DNA of 64,000 nt from positions 186,001-250,000 of the forward strand of contig JAMPAU010000001.1 in NCBI GenBank assembly GCA_023667045.1, written 5' to 3'. The translations under genes were made by a program, and so were the position numbers. Positions 50,966 through 61,313 of the stretch are shown one piece after another. Under the pieces are notes generated by a model. That model ran no database searches. It had not been told where the DNA came from and was given only the letters and a program-made list of their open reading frames with translations. Every line of letters begins with the position of its first letter. Position 1 is the stretch's first letter. The DNA comes from Ruminococcus flavefaciens (GTDB taxonomy: Bacteria > Bacillota > Clostridia > Oscillospirales > Ruminococcaceae).

Positions 50966-51634
50966 ATGAAAAAATTTTTATCATTGATATTATGTTGCTG
51001 TATGCTGACGGCTTGCGGTGACAACAAAAAAAATTCAGTTTCAGAAAGTACCACTGAAATCCCCTCCGTTGCAGACGGCGAATTAGGCGAAATAATAACT
51101 CCCGACGAAAACGACAAGGACTATGATTTAGGCGAATACAGATACAGTCATGACGGCACTAAGCTTTATTTCAATGAAGATGAATACCCGAAAGAACTAA
51201 TTCTTACTCTTGAAAAATACTTCAAAGCCTTTGAGGAAAACGACTTTGAAAAATTCCAGTCGTGTCTTTATCCGGCTTACGTCGACGATATGACAGATTT
51301 TCTTGAAAAGAACTATTCATACGGTCTTGATAAATCCTTTGAGAATCAGCGTGCAGGTCTCGCCGAAAAAACAGGCGGTGACTTTAAAATAACCCGTCTC
51401 CGTGCTGAAAAAACCGCCGAAAACAGTGAGGAAACTATAAAGGATTTTTTCACATATTTAGATGAAACCTTTGAAAAGGATTTTTATGCAGAAATAAAAG
51501 AAAATATTGATAACTTCTATCATATGACTTTCTATGTTATGGCTGAAAACTCTGAAAATGAAGAGATTCTGCTTTTAAGCGAATATGAAATTGTCTTTGC
51601 TGAAAAAGACGGCATTTATTATACTTTCGGATAA
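50966..51634 (+). CDS. Lipoprotein, YP-motif family
   Basis: The 222-residue lipoprotein has a signal peptide ending at LTAC (Cys17). The mature part includes YFKAFEENDFEKFQSCLYPAYVDDM, a pattern also found in the next gene and in the lipoproteins at 60579 and 61314. The fold may be NTF2-like. The next family member follows after ten bases, so the two are co-transcribed. Function unknown. Confidence 0.65.
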   Translation: MKKFLSLILCCCMLTACGDNKKNSVSESTTEIPSVADGELGEIITPDENDKDYDLGEYRYSHDGTKLYFNEDEYPKELILTLEKYFKAFEENDFEKFQSCLYPAYVDDMTDFLEKNYSYGLDKSFENQRAGLAEKTGGDFKITRLRAEKTAENSEETIKDFFTYLDETFEKDFYAEIKENIDNFYHMTFYVMAENSENEEILLLSEYEIVFAEKDGIYYTFG

Positions 51635-51644
51635 GGAGATTAAT

Positions 51645-52316
51645 ATGAAAAAAATTATAATTCTTGCTTGTGCATTAATGCTTGCCTGCGTATCGTGCAG
51701 TGAAGAAAGTTCGGAAAGTTCCGGAGAAAGCGGAAATATGCTTGTCAGCGACAATATGGGAGAAGGCGTTAACGTTGCCGCTGAGGATATGCCTTTTGGT
51801 GCTACCATGACAGACTTATATGCCGACAACGACGATGTGCCTATATCTATTTCCTATGAAAACCGCTTTATGACTGAAGAAGAGGCAAGAAAAATATCAG
51901 ATTATATTTCCGCAATAAATTTATGTGATACAGAACTCATGCAGAAGACCTGTTATCCTTCGTATCTTGAATATCTCGTGGAGCAGTACGAAAATACAGA
52001 CATTCAAGATTATCTTGATACAAGGCACAGAACTATAGAAAATACTTACACAAACGGTGCTTTTGAGTTCGATTATATTCTGATAAATTCCCTCATGGAC
52101 GAAGAAGATGACGATTCAGATACAGGATTTTCACAGCTTGATGCAAAAATACACGCAAAATCACCGGACGCTGAAATAACAGACAGAAAAATGGTCGGCA
52201 TAGATGTACTCTTCACACTGGAGAGCGAGGGTGGAAGTTATTCACTTACAAACCGTACAGGCTCGGATATGATTCTTTACATCTACACAATTGACGGACA
52301 GATTTATATTTTATAA
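51645..52316 (+). CDS. Lipoprotein, YP-motif family
   Basis: The 223-residue lipoprotein starts at the ATG six bases after AAGGAG and has its lipobox at ACVSC (Cys18). The mature region shares the phrase INLCDTELMQKTCYPSYLEYLVEQ with its neighbour's pattern. It is followed directly by a terminator. The two adjacent members probably work on the same surface. Confidence 0.65.
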   Translation: MKKIIILACALMLACVSCSEESSESSGESGNMLVSDNMGEGVNVAAEDMPFGATMTDLYADNDDVPISISYENRFMTEEEARKISDYISAINLCDTELMQKTCYPSYLEYLVEQYENTDIQDYLDTRHRTIENTYTNGAFEFDYILINSLMDEEDDDSDTGFSQLDAKIHAKSPDAEITDRKMVGIDVLFTLESEGGSYSLTNRTGSDMILYIYTIDGQIYIL

Positions 52317-52317
52317 A

Positions 52318-52346
52318 AAAACCGGACACTATGTCCGGTTTTCTAT
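52318..52346. terminator. Hairpin terminator, copy A of an inverted pair
   Basis: AAAACCGGACA and TGTCCGGTTTT pair around CTA. The core CCGGACACTATGTCCGG occurs again, inverted, at 52502-52518. Confidence 0.8.
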
Positions 52347-52480
52347 TTGAATGATGACTTTATAAATATAACTAATCCATAAATCATTAATGCAAGTTCT
52401 GCTGTATGAAATAAAAGTATAACAGATTCTTTGGCGAGTTCTGCAACAGCAGACAATAACTCTTTTTTATCTTCTTTCAT
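52343..52480 (-). CDS. Small membrane protein, 45 residues
   Basis: The ATG at 52480 lies six bases after CGGAG and opens a 45-residue protein: a charged start (MKEDKKELLSAVAEL) and one hydrophobic helix (LLFHTAELALMIYGLVIFI). It lies between two inverted copies of the same hairpin. It could be a small toxin-like or regulatory membrane peptide, without proof. Confidence 0.5.
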   Translation of the reverse strand: MKEDKKELLSAVAELAKESVILLFHTAELALMIYGLVIFIKSSFK

Positions 52481-52498
52481 ATTAATCTCCGTTACAAA

Positions 52499-52523
52499 GA
52501 GCCGGACATAGTGTCCGGCTTTT
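52499..52523. terminator. Hairpin, copy B, likely the guaB terminator
   Basis: AGCCGGACA and TGTCCGGCT pair; on the minus strand it follows guaB by 13 bases and has only a short T-run. Its core is the reverse complement of copy A. Confidence 0.55.
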
Positions 52524-52535
52524 ATATATTTTATA

Positions 52536-54029
<1,494 letters not shown>

Positions 54030-54217
54030 TTATTATCTTTAATGATACTCTTTTTCGTCCGGAATGTCAAGACCTTTGCTAAAAGACAGATATAGAACTT
54101 TTTTGTATAAAAGCTGTCTCTTTTGGCGAAAACGGCAAAGTGAAAATTTTTTGCTAAAAAAATACTTTCAGTAATAATGCTTATAATAAGAATTATTAAT
54201 ATCATGCGACATTAAAT

Positions 54218-54252
54218 AAAAAGAACGGACATATAATAATCCGTTCTTTTAT
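54218..54252. terminator. Bidirectional hairpin terminator
   Basis: AAAGAACGGA pairs with TCCGTTCTTT, T-rich on both sides. It stops transcripts from the LRR genes upstream on the minus strand. The stretch 54009-54217 holds the guaB leader and no gene. Confidence 0.7.
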
Positions 54253-54360
54253 CTGTTAGGTACTGCCGAGAGCCTCCGGTAAAGAGTCAAAGCATTCAAC
54301 AAGAAAATAATGAAAAAACTTTATTATATGTTTAGGACGGCACAAATAATACTGAAAAAC

Positions 54361-54509
54361 CTTTTATTACTTCAACGGTCTTACAGGCAGAATAAAGCAT
54401 TTATTTCCAAAAGACAATAATATTTCTACATCATTATATCTGTAAAGACCGTAATCTTTCAGTATATTAATTTTGTCGCTGTCAAGGTTTGTATCAAGTT
54501 CATATTTTA
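54361..54509 (-). pseudogene. Remnant of an unknown coding sequence
   Basis: On the minus strand an open frame of about 49 codons with protein-like composition (for example INILKDYGLYRYNDV and a CFILPVRPLK end) ends at TAA near 54370. It has no ATG, GTG or TTG start and begins in the stop region of the LRR gene. The end resembles the close of YcxB-like domains. The rest of 54253-54518 shows nothing else. Confidence 0.3.
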
Positions 54510-54518
54510 TACTGATAA

Positions 54519-55871
54519 TTATTCCTTGTCATCGCCGACAATTTTTTCATAGCTGTCTTCAATCTCCTGCTGTTCTTCAATCTTTTTAGCCTTTTTGACA
54601 CTTGCTGAAGCACCTTTTTTGTTTCTTGCCATAAGCACCACTGCAAATACTACAACCGCAATAATAACTCCTACCGCTATAATAATAAAGGCTATCTGCT
54701 TTATATTTCTGTCTATAACAGTATGGTCTATGCCGTTTTCCTTTGCATACTTCAATGCTCCAGAACCGGAGTACACGCTCATATTAAAATCTTCTGACTT
54801 TGTAATTTCCTGTCCGTCTGTCGTATAGCCGAAAGCATTCTCGCCGACCGTTTCAACGCTTTTCGGCACGCTGACTTTTGAAAGACTGTCGCAGTAAAAA
54901 AACGCCCTTGCACCTATTCCGGAAACGCCGTCCGGAATTATAGCCTTAGAAAGATTTGTACAGTATGCGAAAGCCTCCTCGCCTATCTCGGTAACGGTAA
55001 GCGGTATGGAAATTGTTTCAAGTGATGTGCAGTACATAAAAGCTCCTGCTTCAAGTATACTGAGACCTTGTTCAAGGTCAACTTTTTTAAGAGAAGAACA
55101 GTTTGAAAAAGCGTCTGCACCGATAGTTGAAACTGACGACGGCACAAAAAGACTTTCAATAGCTGTACAGCCCGAAAAAGCACCTGGTTTTATCACGGCA
55201 ATATTATTGTCAATATATAAATCGCCGGACAGTTCCACAGAACCTCTGTAAATTTCTGACTTTGAATCATTCATAAGTATTCCGTCTTCAAAGACAAATG
55301 ACGGACATTCAGATACATCAAATTCTTTCAGCGACCAGCAGTCAGTAAAAGCCTCTGCATTTATTGAAGTGAGCGACTGCGGAAGTTTAAGGCTTTCAAG
55401 GCTTGTACACTGTGCAAAAGCATAGTTTCCGATAGTCGTCAGAGTGTCGGGCAGTTCAATCTCACTGAGTGCAGTACATCTCATAAAAGCACACGATGAA
55501 ATTTCTTTCACTGTATCGGGAATGTTTATCTTCTTCAGAGAGGTACACCCTGCAAATGCATTCATGCCAATAGAACGAACTGTATTAGGTATTTCAAGCT
55601 CGGATATTCCGGAACAGCCTATAAAAGCCCCGTCGCCTATTGCTGTAATAGTGTAGCCGTTTCGGATAGAGGGAATACTATTTACTATTGCAGTTGATTC
55701 ACATGATACTATTGTATATGAACCGTTTACAAGTTCATAGGTAAATGTACCGTCTGTAAGACTATCCTCTACATTATAGCGTGCTTCTTCCGCCGAAACG
55801 CCTAAAGCCGACATACAGGAAAACGACATCACAGCCGTAACAGCCGTTACAAAAAATTTTTTAAGGTTCAT
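54519..55871 (-). CDS. BspA-type LRR surface protein with C-terminal membrane anchor
   Basis: The 450-residue protein has a signal peptide (about 1-27), about eleven LRR_5 units of 23 residues (such as LEIPNTVRSIGMNAFAGCTSL) covering 60-350, and one C-terminal membrane helix (about 388-410) followed by a charged tail. It should face outwards and be anchored in the membrane. LRR_5 proteins in gut bacteria often bind host or plant surfaces. It is next to a larger relative, two bases after its stop. Confidence 0.85.
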   Translation of the reverse strand: MNLKKFFVTAVTAVMSFSCMSALGVSAEEARYNVEDSLTDGTFTYELVNGSYTIVSCESTAIVNSIPSIRNGYTITAIGDGAFIGCSGISELEIPNTVRSIGMNAFAGCTSLKKINIPDTVKEISSCAFMRCTALSEIELPDTLTTIGNYAFAQCTSLESLKLPQSLTSINAEAFTDCWSLKEFDVSECPSFVFEDGILMNDSKSEIYRGSVELSGDLYIDNNIAVIKPGAFSGCTAIESLFVPSSVSTIGADAFSNCSSLKKVDLEQGLSILEAGAFMYCTSLETISIPLTVTEIGEEAFAYCTNLSKAIIPDGVSGIGARAFFYCDSLSKVSVPKSVETVGENAFGYTTDGQEITKSEDFNMSVYSGSGALKYAKENGIDHTVIDRNIKQIAFIIIAVGVIIAVVVFAVVLMARNKKGASASVKKAKKIEEQQEIEDSYEKIVGDDKE

Positions 55872-55872
55872 A

Positions 55873-57972
55873 TTATTTTCCTTTCTTCTTCTTTATCTTT
55901 CTGAATACTGCAAATCCGGATAATCCTGCAATAAGCACAGCCACAATACCGCCTGTTGCCCAGATAAAGCCCTTTACAACATTCTTTCCGAAAATCTCAA
56001 CTGTACCGCTTACTACCTCAATATTACAGGCTTTGGCATAATTATAAGCCGTCGTACCTTCATCGGCATATATCTTAAAACCGTCAACAGTCATCATATT
56101 GTCGGTTTCGGAACTGTTTCCGGATTCGTCAAAACAATATCCAAAAGCATAGTCACTTATCTCGTCTGTGCTTTTATAAACTCTTATGCTTTTCATTGAA
56201 GGACAGTCCGCAAAGGCATATATTTCAACAGCTTTAAGACTATCTGAAAGTATAGCTTTTTTAAGGCTTTTGCTACCCTCAAATGCATATGCACCTATTC
56301 TTTCAACGCCTGAGAGGTCTGCTGTTTCAAGATAATTATTATTACAGAATGCAGAAACGCTTATTTCCTTAACTGTGTCCGGTACTTTAAATTCCTTGTC
56401 TTCCCTTGATGCCGGATATGCCAAAAGAGCGGACTTGTCTTTATTGTATAAAACGCCGTTTTCTGAGGAATAAGAGCCGTCGCCGTCGGTAACAGTTATT
56501 GATTTAAGCATTGTGCATGACATAAAAGGCTCATCACCCTCAATTGCCGTGCAGTTTCCGGAAATCGTAATATTTTCAAGAGAACTGCACATAACAAAAG
56601 CACTTTCGCCTATAGTTTCTGCACCATTTATAGTAAGATTTCTAAGGCTTGCACAGTTATAGAATACAAGCTTGTCAATAGTTTTTACGCTTTCGGGAAT
56701 AATTATTTCTTCTGCCATTGAATTTTCAAAGGCACTTGTGTATATTCTTGTTACGGTCATGCCGTTTATTTCAGAGGGTACTTCTATTGTTGGCATAATA
56801 GAATCACAGCCAGTGATAACCGCCTCTCCGTTTATGGCAGTATATTCAAAGTCGCCGTACATATCTTTATCGAAAGCGTTATATTCAGCCTGTTCGGCAT
56901 AAGCCTCCGGAGTAGTAAATGAAAAGTCATTTTGGTAGCCGTATTCTTCGTCTGCGTCAGTAGAATATGTATGAGCCGCTGAATTATAAGAGCCTATAAT
57001 AAGAAAGTTGTCAACAGGAGTCTCTTCATCGGCATAACCAAAAGCACCATAGCCTATTTCGGTAACAGAATCTGGAACGGTTATTTTAGTAAGAGCAGTG
57101 CCGGTAAATGAATACTGTCCGACATATACCAGCGAATCAGGCAGAGTTACTTCGGCAAGTGAGGAACAGTCTAAAAATGCACCCACGTCAATTTCAATAA
57201 GCGTATCGGGGAAAATAACTTCACTCAGTGCAGAGCAGTCGCCAAAACCTGCTATACCTATGTACTGTAATTGTGTTCCGCTCAAATCAGCAGACTTTAA
57301 ATTTACATTTTCGTCAATGCCGAAATTGCTTATACTTTCAAGAGTTGACGGAAATGTTATTTTTTCAAGTTCTGTTGTAGATATTCCGGCAATGCCTATT
57401 TCAACGACACCCTCCGGAATATCAAAGCTTTTACCCTCTTTAAGCGGAGGATAGCAGACTAAAAGCGTCTTGTCGCTTGTATAGAGTATACCGTCTTCTG
57501 CTGTATAGTTTTCATTTTCCGGACTGACTGTTATTTCTCTTAGTGACAGGCAGTACATAAAAGGATTATCCACAGATATGTATGTGACAGTCGCCGGAAT
57601 GCTTATAGTTTCATAAGGTCGGTCGGGAGTATTGCCGAAAGCCGTTCCGCTCAGTTCTGTGACTGTCATTCCGTCAATAGTATCGGGAATAACAAGGTCT
57701 GTTTCCGTGCTTGTACAGTCCGCAATACATATACTGTTGTCTTCAATGACGGAGTACGTAAAGTTTCCGGAAGTAATATATCCACTGTCTTCCGATACTG
57801 CTTCTTCGGGAGTACTTTCAATTTCGTCAGTTTCTGTACTTTCGTTTTCAGTAACTTCTTCAGATATTATTTCAGAGTCGTTTTCCGCAAATGCATTGAC
57901 TGCCGGAAAAACTGCCGGACTGCATATTAAAACAGCAGTAAGCAATGCCATTATTCTTTTATATTCAAACAT
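55873..57972 (-). CDS. Large BspA-type LRR surface protein with C-terminal membrane anchor
   Basis: The 699-residue protein has a signal peptide, an acidic Glu/Ser/Thr-rich segment (about 28-70), two blocks of LRR_5 units (about 70-320 and 370-620) separated by a break near 325-365, and a C-terminal membrane helix with a basic tail KIKKKKGK. The two blocks begin with similar phrases (FTYSVIEDNSI and FEYTAINGEAV), so the protein arose by doubling of one block. It is the first gene of a two-gene operon. Confidence 0.85.
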   Translation of the reverse strand: MFEYKRIMALLTAVLICSPAVFPAVNAFAENDSEIISEEVTENESTETDEIESTPEEAVSEDSGYITSGNFTYSVIEDNSICIADCTSTETDLVIPDTIDGMTVTELSGTAFGNTPDRPYETISIPATVTYISVDNPFMYCLSLREITVSPENENYTAEDGILYTSDKTLLVCYPPLKEGKSFDIPEGVVEIGIAGISTTELEKITFPSTLESISNFGIDENVNLKSADLSGTQLQYIGIAGFGDCSALSEVIFPDTLIEIDVGAFLDCSSLAEVTLPDSLVYVGQYSFTGTALTKITVPDSVTEIGYGAFGYADEETPVDNFLIIGSYNSAAHTYSTDADEEYGYQNDFSFTTPEAYAEQAEYNAFDKDMYGDFEYTAINGEAVITGCDSIMPTIEVPSEINGMTVTRIYTSAFENSMAEEIIIPESVKTIDKLVFYNCASLRNLTINGAETIGESAFVMCSSLENITISGNCTAIEGDEPFMSCTMLKSITVTDGDGSYSSENGVLYNKDKSALLAYPASREDKEFKVPDTVKEISVSAFCNNNYLETADLSGVERIGAYAFEGSKSLKKAILSDSLKAVEIYAFADCPSMKSIRVYKSTDEISDYAFGYCFDESGNSSETDNMMTVDGFKIYADEGTTAYNYAKACNIEVVSGTVEIFGKNVVKGFIWATGGIVAVLIAGLSGFAVFRKIKKKKGK

Positions 57973-58076
57973 ATTTTTTCCCTTTCAAAAAAATTTACCT
58001 CGTACATTATATCACAGGAAAGATAATAATGCAATGTATTTCACATATTTTTCGTTCAAAAATCAGCCGTACAACA

Positions 58077-58109
58077 AAAAGCCGTCCCCGAAAAAAAGGA
58101 ACGGCTGAT
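58077..58109 (-). terminator. Terminator of the yabP-yabR operon
   Basis: On the minus strand AGCCGTTCC and GGGACGGCT pair (with T-rich loop) and are followed by TTTTTG, just after yabR. Confidence 0.75.
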
Positions 58110-58112
58110 ACT

Positions 58113-58547
58113 TTACTTTCTTCTTGTCTTGTTTTTTCTGTCAGTATTTCTTTTAATATCGCAGATACGTTCTTCACTGCTCTGCTTGAAATGCGACATC
58201 ATATCTTCAAAAGTCATTTCAGACTGAGGGATAGACTTTTTCGGCTCATAGATATTAGGTCTGCCCCTGCGGTTGTCATTCTGCCTTCTCGGCTTCTGCT
58301 GAGGTGCGGGGTTATCGACAGCTTTCTTGATTGAAAGGCTTACCTTGCCTGCCTCATTGATACCGATAACCTTGACTTTTACTTCCTGATTTTCAGAAAG
58401 ATGGTCGCTGATGTTGTTAACGAAAGTGTTGGCGATTTCAGAAATATGTACCATGCCAGTACCTCCGCCGTCAATATCGACAAAAGCACCATACTGGGTA
58501 ATTCCCTTGACCTTGCCGGTGTAGATTTTTCCAATTTCCAACTGCAT
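58113..58547 (-). CDS. yabR: S1-domain RNA-binding protein (YabR-like)
   Basis: The 144-residue protein has one S1 domain (1-75; GKVKGITQYGAFVDIDGGGTGMVHISEI) and a basic, disordered tail. The place after divIC is the same as for yabR in Bacillus. It should bind RNA or the ribosome. It starts 24 bases after the DivIC stop. Confidence 0.85.
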   Translation of the reverse strand: MQLEIGKIYTGKVKGITQYGAFVDIDGGGTGMVHISEIANTFVNNISDHLSENQEVKVKVIGINEAGKVSLSIKKAVDNPAPQQKPRRQNDNRRGRPNIYEPKKSIPQSEMTFEDMMSHFKQSSEERICDIKRNTDRKNKTRRK

Positions 58548-58570
58548 AAATATATATAACTCCTTTAATA

Positions 58571-58882
58571 TTAGTCCCTTGATTTATCATAGAATCTTCT
58601 CTCATCGGGGTAGGCATAGCCACGCTCCTCGACGGCGACTTTTTCCATATATTCTGAAATATCATCACTTTCCAGAACACGCTGAATCTCTGTATTTTCA
58701 GCCTCATAGAAATCTATCTCAGACTGAATTGAAGAAAGCTCACGCTCTTTTTCAGCACAGTCCTTTTCAGTTGTCACGATAAGCAGACCACAACCGATAA
58801 TGACTGAGGCAGCAGCAAGCTTTACCAGTCCACGATTAAAAAGGCTTTTTTTCTTTGGCTTTTGTTTTATCTTTTTCGGCAA
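58571..58882 (-). CDS. divIC: Septum formation initiator, DivIC/FtsB family
   Basis: The 103-residue bitopic protein has a basic start, one membrane helix (about 21-41), a coiled coil (about 42-75) and the family end phrase EKVAVEERGYAYPDE. It acts with DivIB and FtsL at the division site. The start is an unusual TTG at 58882 inside yabQ, giving a 47-base overlap; no better start is seen. Confidence 0.85.
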   Translation of the reverse strand: MPKKIKQKPKKKSLFNRGLVKLAAASVIIGCGLLIVTTEKDCAEKERELSSIQSEIDFYEAENTEIQRVLESDDISEYMEKVAVEERGYAYPDERRFYDKSRD

Positions 58883-59402
58883 AGCTATTCACGTTCTTTC
58901 TTTTTTTATTCTTCTTTTTATTATACAACAAATGAGGGGCATTTAGCAATAGGAAAGAATATTTTTTATTTCTTTTAACTGAATTTTTGGAATTTCCCAC
59001 AAAATTATCTGTTTTTTCCTGTAAATTTACATAAACCGACCGCAGAGGGCGGAAAAGAAATCCAAGTACTTTGCTGACAGCAAAATATATTTTCTTCATT
59101 GTGCCGATAACAACGCTCCCGAGAGTAAAGAAATAGAATACAAAGCCGAGAGCATTTCCGGCAACATAATAAAATCTCATTTCTCCCCTTGCACATACTG
59201 AGGCAAAAGCCGACAAAAAAACCGCATACCCTGCCATGAATACAACGTCCTCAATTACGACAAGTACAGTATTATGCGGAAAAAGTATTCTCGCTGTCCG
59301 GAATACATCATAGCACACTCCTATTATTATGCCGAATATACATGAAAGACCGAAAAGAAAAATCTCCTCGCTTACAGAAAAAAATGTTTCGGGGACAATC
59401 AT
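58836..59402 (-). CDS. yabQ: Spore cortex protein YabQ-like
   Basis: The 188-residue protein has three or four membrane helices (about 10-30, 50-70, 75-110) and a basic tail. The phrase EEIFLFGLSCIFGIIIGVCYDVFRT and the order yabP-yabQ-divIC identify it. The ATG at 59402 overlaps the yabP stop as ATGA; an upstream GTG start is less likely. In Bacillus it is needed for cortex formation. Confidence 0.8.
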   Translation of the reverse strand: MIVPETFFSVSEEIFLFGLSCIFGIIIGVCYDVFRTARILFPHNTVLVVIEDVVFMAGYAVFLSAFASVCARGEMRFYYVAGNALGFVFYFFTLGSVVIGTMKKIYFAVSKVLGFLFRPLRSVYVNLQEKTDNFVGNSKNSVKRNKKYSFLLLNAPHLLYNKKKNKKRKNVNSFAEKDKTKAKEKKPF

Positions 59403-59677
59403 CTGAAAAGTCTCCCCAGTAGTGAGACAGGCGACTTTCTTTCCTTGTCTCCGTATATAATCGACCATATATCGCCGGTGATAGTCATATCGCCTGTTTC
59501 AACGCTCATTGAATCAATATGTAACTCTCTGCCCTGTATTGTGAGTTCGCCGAGCTGTGTGTAAAGACATATGGCTTTTTCATCAAAGCTGTCAACGTCA
59601 GTTATCCCCGAAATGCTGAGATTTTTACGGTTTTCAAGAATAAGATTCTGATTTTGTTTTATATTCTTGTCCTGCAT
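59399..59677 (-). CDS. yabP: Sporulation protein YabP-like
   Basis: The 92-residue protein has the YabP/YqfC fold: NLSISGITDVDSFDEKAICL, then LTIQGRELHI and MTITGDI. It acts with YabQ in spore cortex and coat assembly in Bacillus. It starts the operon, and the preceding 100 bases contain only a terminator from the neighbour. Confidence 0.85.
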   Translation of the reverse strand: MQDKNIKQNQNLILENRKNLSISGITDVDSFDEKAICLYTQLGELTIQGRELHIDSMSVETGDMTITGDIWSIIYGDKERKSPVSLLGRLFR

Positions 59678-59740
59678 AAGATTACCTCCGGTTTTTTAAT
59701 AATTATATTCACATCTTCCGGAGATTATGCAGAACATATA

Positions 59741-59774
59741 AAAAAGAACAGGCATATGGATACCTGTTCTTTGT
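59741..59774 (-). terminator. Terminator of the lipoprotein cluster
   Basis: AAAGAACAGG and CCTGTTCTTT pair around an AT-rich loop next to the stop at 59782. Confidence 0.7.
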
Positions 59775-59781
59775 GTAAATA

Positions 59782-60480
59782 TTATTCTTCGCTGTTTCCT
59801 GTATCAATCTGACTTAAAACGCTCTGATAGATTTCTTCATAAGAACCGCTGTAAGTGCCTGCCGGAGAATCAAGGACAGTACCGCCGTTATCCATTGCGA
59901 CGTAAGCACAGTCATGATTTTCAATCAATATAAAGCAGTCAAAAGTGCTGTACTCCGGAAGATAATCCTTGATGTACTTTTCAAATGCAGTCAGAAACTC
60001 GTCATCTGCATTGAAATTCTTACTGCTGTCATTTGATATAATGCATGATTCCGGTATAGCTATGTCATCAAAATCAACGTCAAGCAGAGCGGTCATTGCA
60101 GACATGAAAAGGGTATTAGCTGTGATTTCGGATTCTTCGATGTTTTCTGTATCGGATATTACATCTTCTCCGGATTCTTCATCACTGCTGTCTGTATCTG
60201 ATACTGTATCTTCTTCAGATTCTTCATTGCTTTCAGCTTCGGCTGTTGTATCTTCTTCGGATTCTTCAGCCATTGTTGTTTCAGCAGTTGTTTCTTCTTC
60301 GGGTTCTTCGGCTACTGTTGTTTCAGCAGTTGTTTCTTCTTCAGATTCTTCAGCTACTGTTGTTTCAACCTCAGAAACAGAAGATTTTTCCACTGCCTTG
60401 CTCGATTCTTCACTTTCACCGCAGGAAGCAAAAGAGCATAACATTGCAGTCATCACAAGCACTGCCATAAATTTTTTCAT
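59782..60480 (-). CDS. Lipoprotein with Glu/Thr repeat stalk and C-terminal domain B
   Basis: The 232-residue lipoprotein (FASC, Cys20) has a long low-complexity stalk of repeated TTVAEESEEE units (about 35-120) and a C-terminal domain of about 100 residues (CIISNDSSKNFNADDEF ... FILIENHDCAYVAMDNG). The same domain forms the C-terminal half of the lipoprotein at 61314. The stalk DNA is a short tandem repeat and could vary. The start is the ATG at 60480, inside the longest frame. Confidence 0.65.
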   Translation of the reverse strand: MKKFMAVLVMTAMLCSFASCGESEESSKAVEKSSVSEVETTVAEESEEETTAETTVAEEPEEETTAETTMAEESEEDTTAEAESNEESEEDTVSDTDSSDEESGEDVISDTENIEESEITANTLFMSAMTALLDVDFDDIAIPESCIISNDSSKNFNADDEFLTAFEKYIKDYLPEYSTFDCFILIENHDCAYVAMDNGGTVLDSPAGTYSGSYEEIYQSVLSQIDTGNSEE

Positions 60481-60578
60481 AAAAATAATCCTTCTTTCAT
60501 TTAAGTATGTACATATTATATCAGTAAATATACGATAATGCAATTACATACATATTACAAATATTTACAATAAAGTAA

Positions 60579-61286
60579 TTATTCTTCTTCGGTCAAGTAA
60601 GTATCCATTTTCCAGCCTTCGCCGTCAATATAGTACACGATAAAATCCTGCTCATAGGTATCAATAACAGTTTCCGTGCCGTCTTCTGCCGATTTCACAG
60701 AAGATTCCATACTGCATTTAAGAATATGAGTGTCTTCGGGTTCAAAGTAGAGTGAAATATTCTCGCTGTCATATTCAGCACTGTCAAGAAATTCATTGAA
60801 TTTTTCAGAATCGACTTTATCCATACCGCCCTGTTCGTCAATGTAATCGCTGATTATCTGATAATCTCCGTAAATCTCGACAAGTTCATTTAAAAGCTCC
60901 TCTGTATCTTCTAAAGGCTCATCAGAGATAATTTCTTTTATGCGGATAGTATTTTCGGCATAGGTCTGCATAGTACCCATAATCTCACCGACAGTCATTC
61001 CGCTCAGTTCAGCCATAAAACTGAATATTTCAAAGTACTTGTCCGGATATGAAAGCTGCATCATATTTCCGACATTATTGTTTTCCATGCATTCTTTGTA
61101 ACGGCTGATAATCTCGCTGTAGCCTTTTTCCTTTTCAGAGATTACTTCCGGCACTTGTGTAATCTGCTCGGTAACAAAAGTAGCCGGCTCTTTTGATTCG
61201 CTGTCATCTCCGGAGTTGTTGCTTTTATCTCCGCATGAAGTACATACGCACATAAAAGCGGTAAGCATAAAGATAAATTTTTTCAT
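60579..61286 (-). CDS. Lipoprotein with domain A (YP-motif family)
   Basis: The 235-residue lipoprotein (lipobox CTSC) starts at the ATG seven bases after AGAGG. Its single mature domain (RYKECMENNNVGNMMQLSYPDKYFEI ... GEGWKMDTYL) matches the N-terminal half of the lipoprotein at 61314 and, more weakly, the lipoproteins at 50966 and 51645. It follows that gene by 27 bases, so they are likely co-transcribed. Confidence 0.65.
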   Translation of the reverse strand: MKKFIFMLTAFMCVCTSCGDKSNNSGDDSESKEPATFVTEQITQVPEVISEKEKGYSEIISRYKECMENNNVGNMMQLSYPDKYFEIFSFMAELSGMTVGEIMGTMQTYAENTIRIKEIISDEPLEDTEELLNELVEIYGDYQIISDYIDEQGGMDKVDSEKFNEFLDSAEYDSENISLYFEPEDTHILKCSMESSVKSAEDGTETVIDTYEQDFIVYYIDGEGWKMDTYLTEEE

Positions 61287-61313
61287 AGTAGTACCTCTTT
61301 TCATTTTTTTGTA

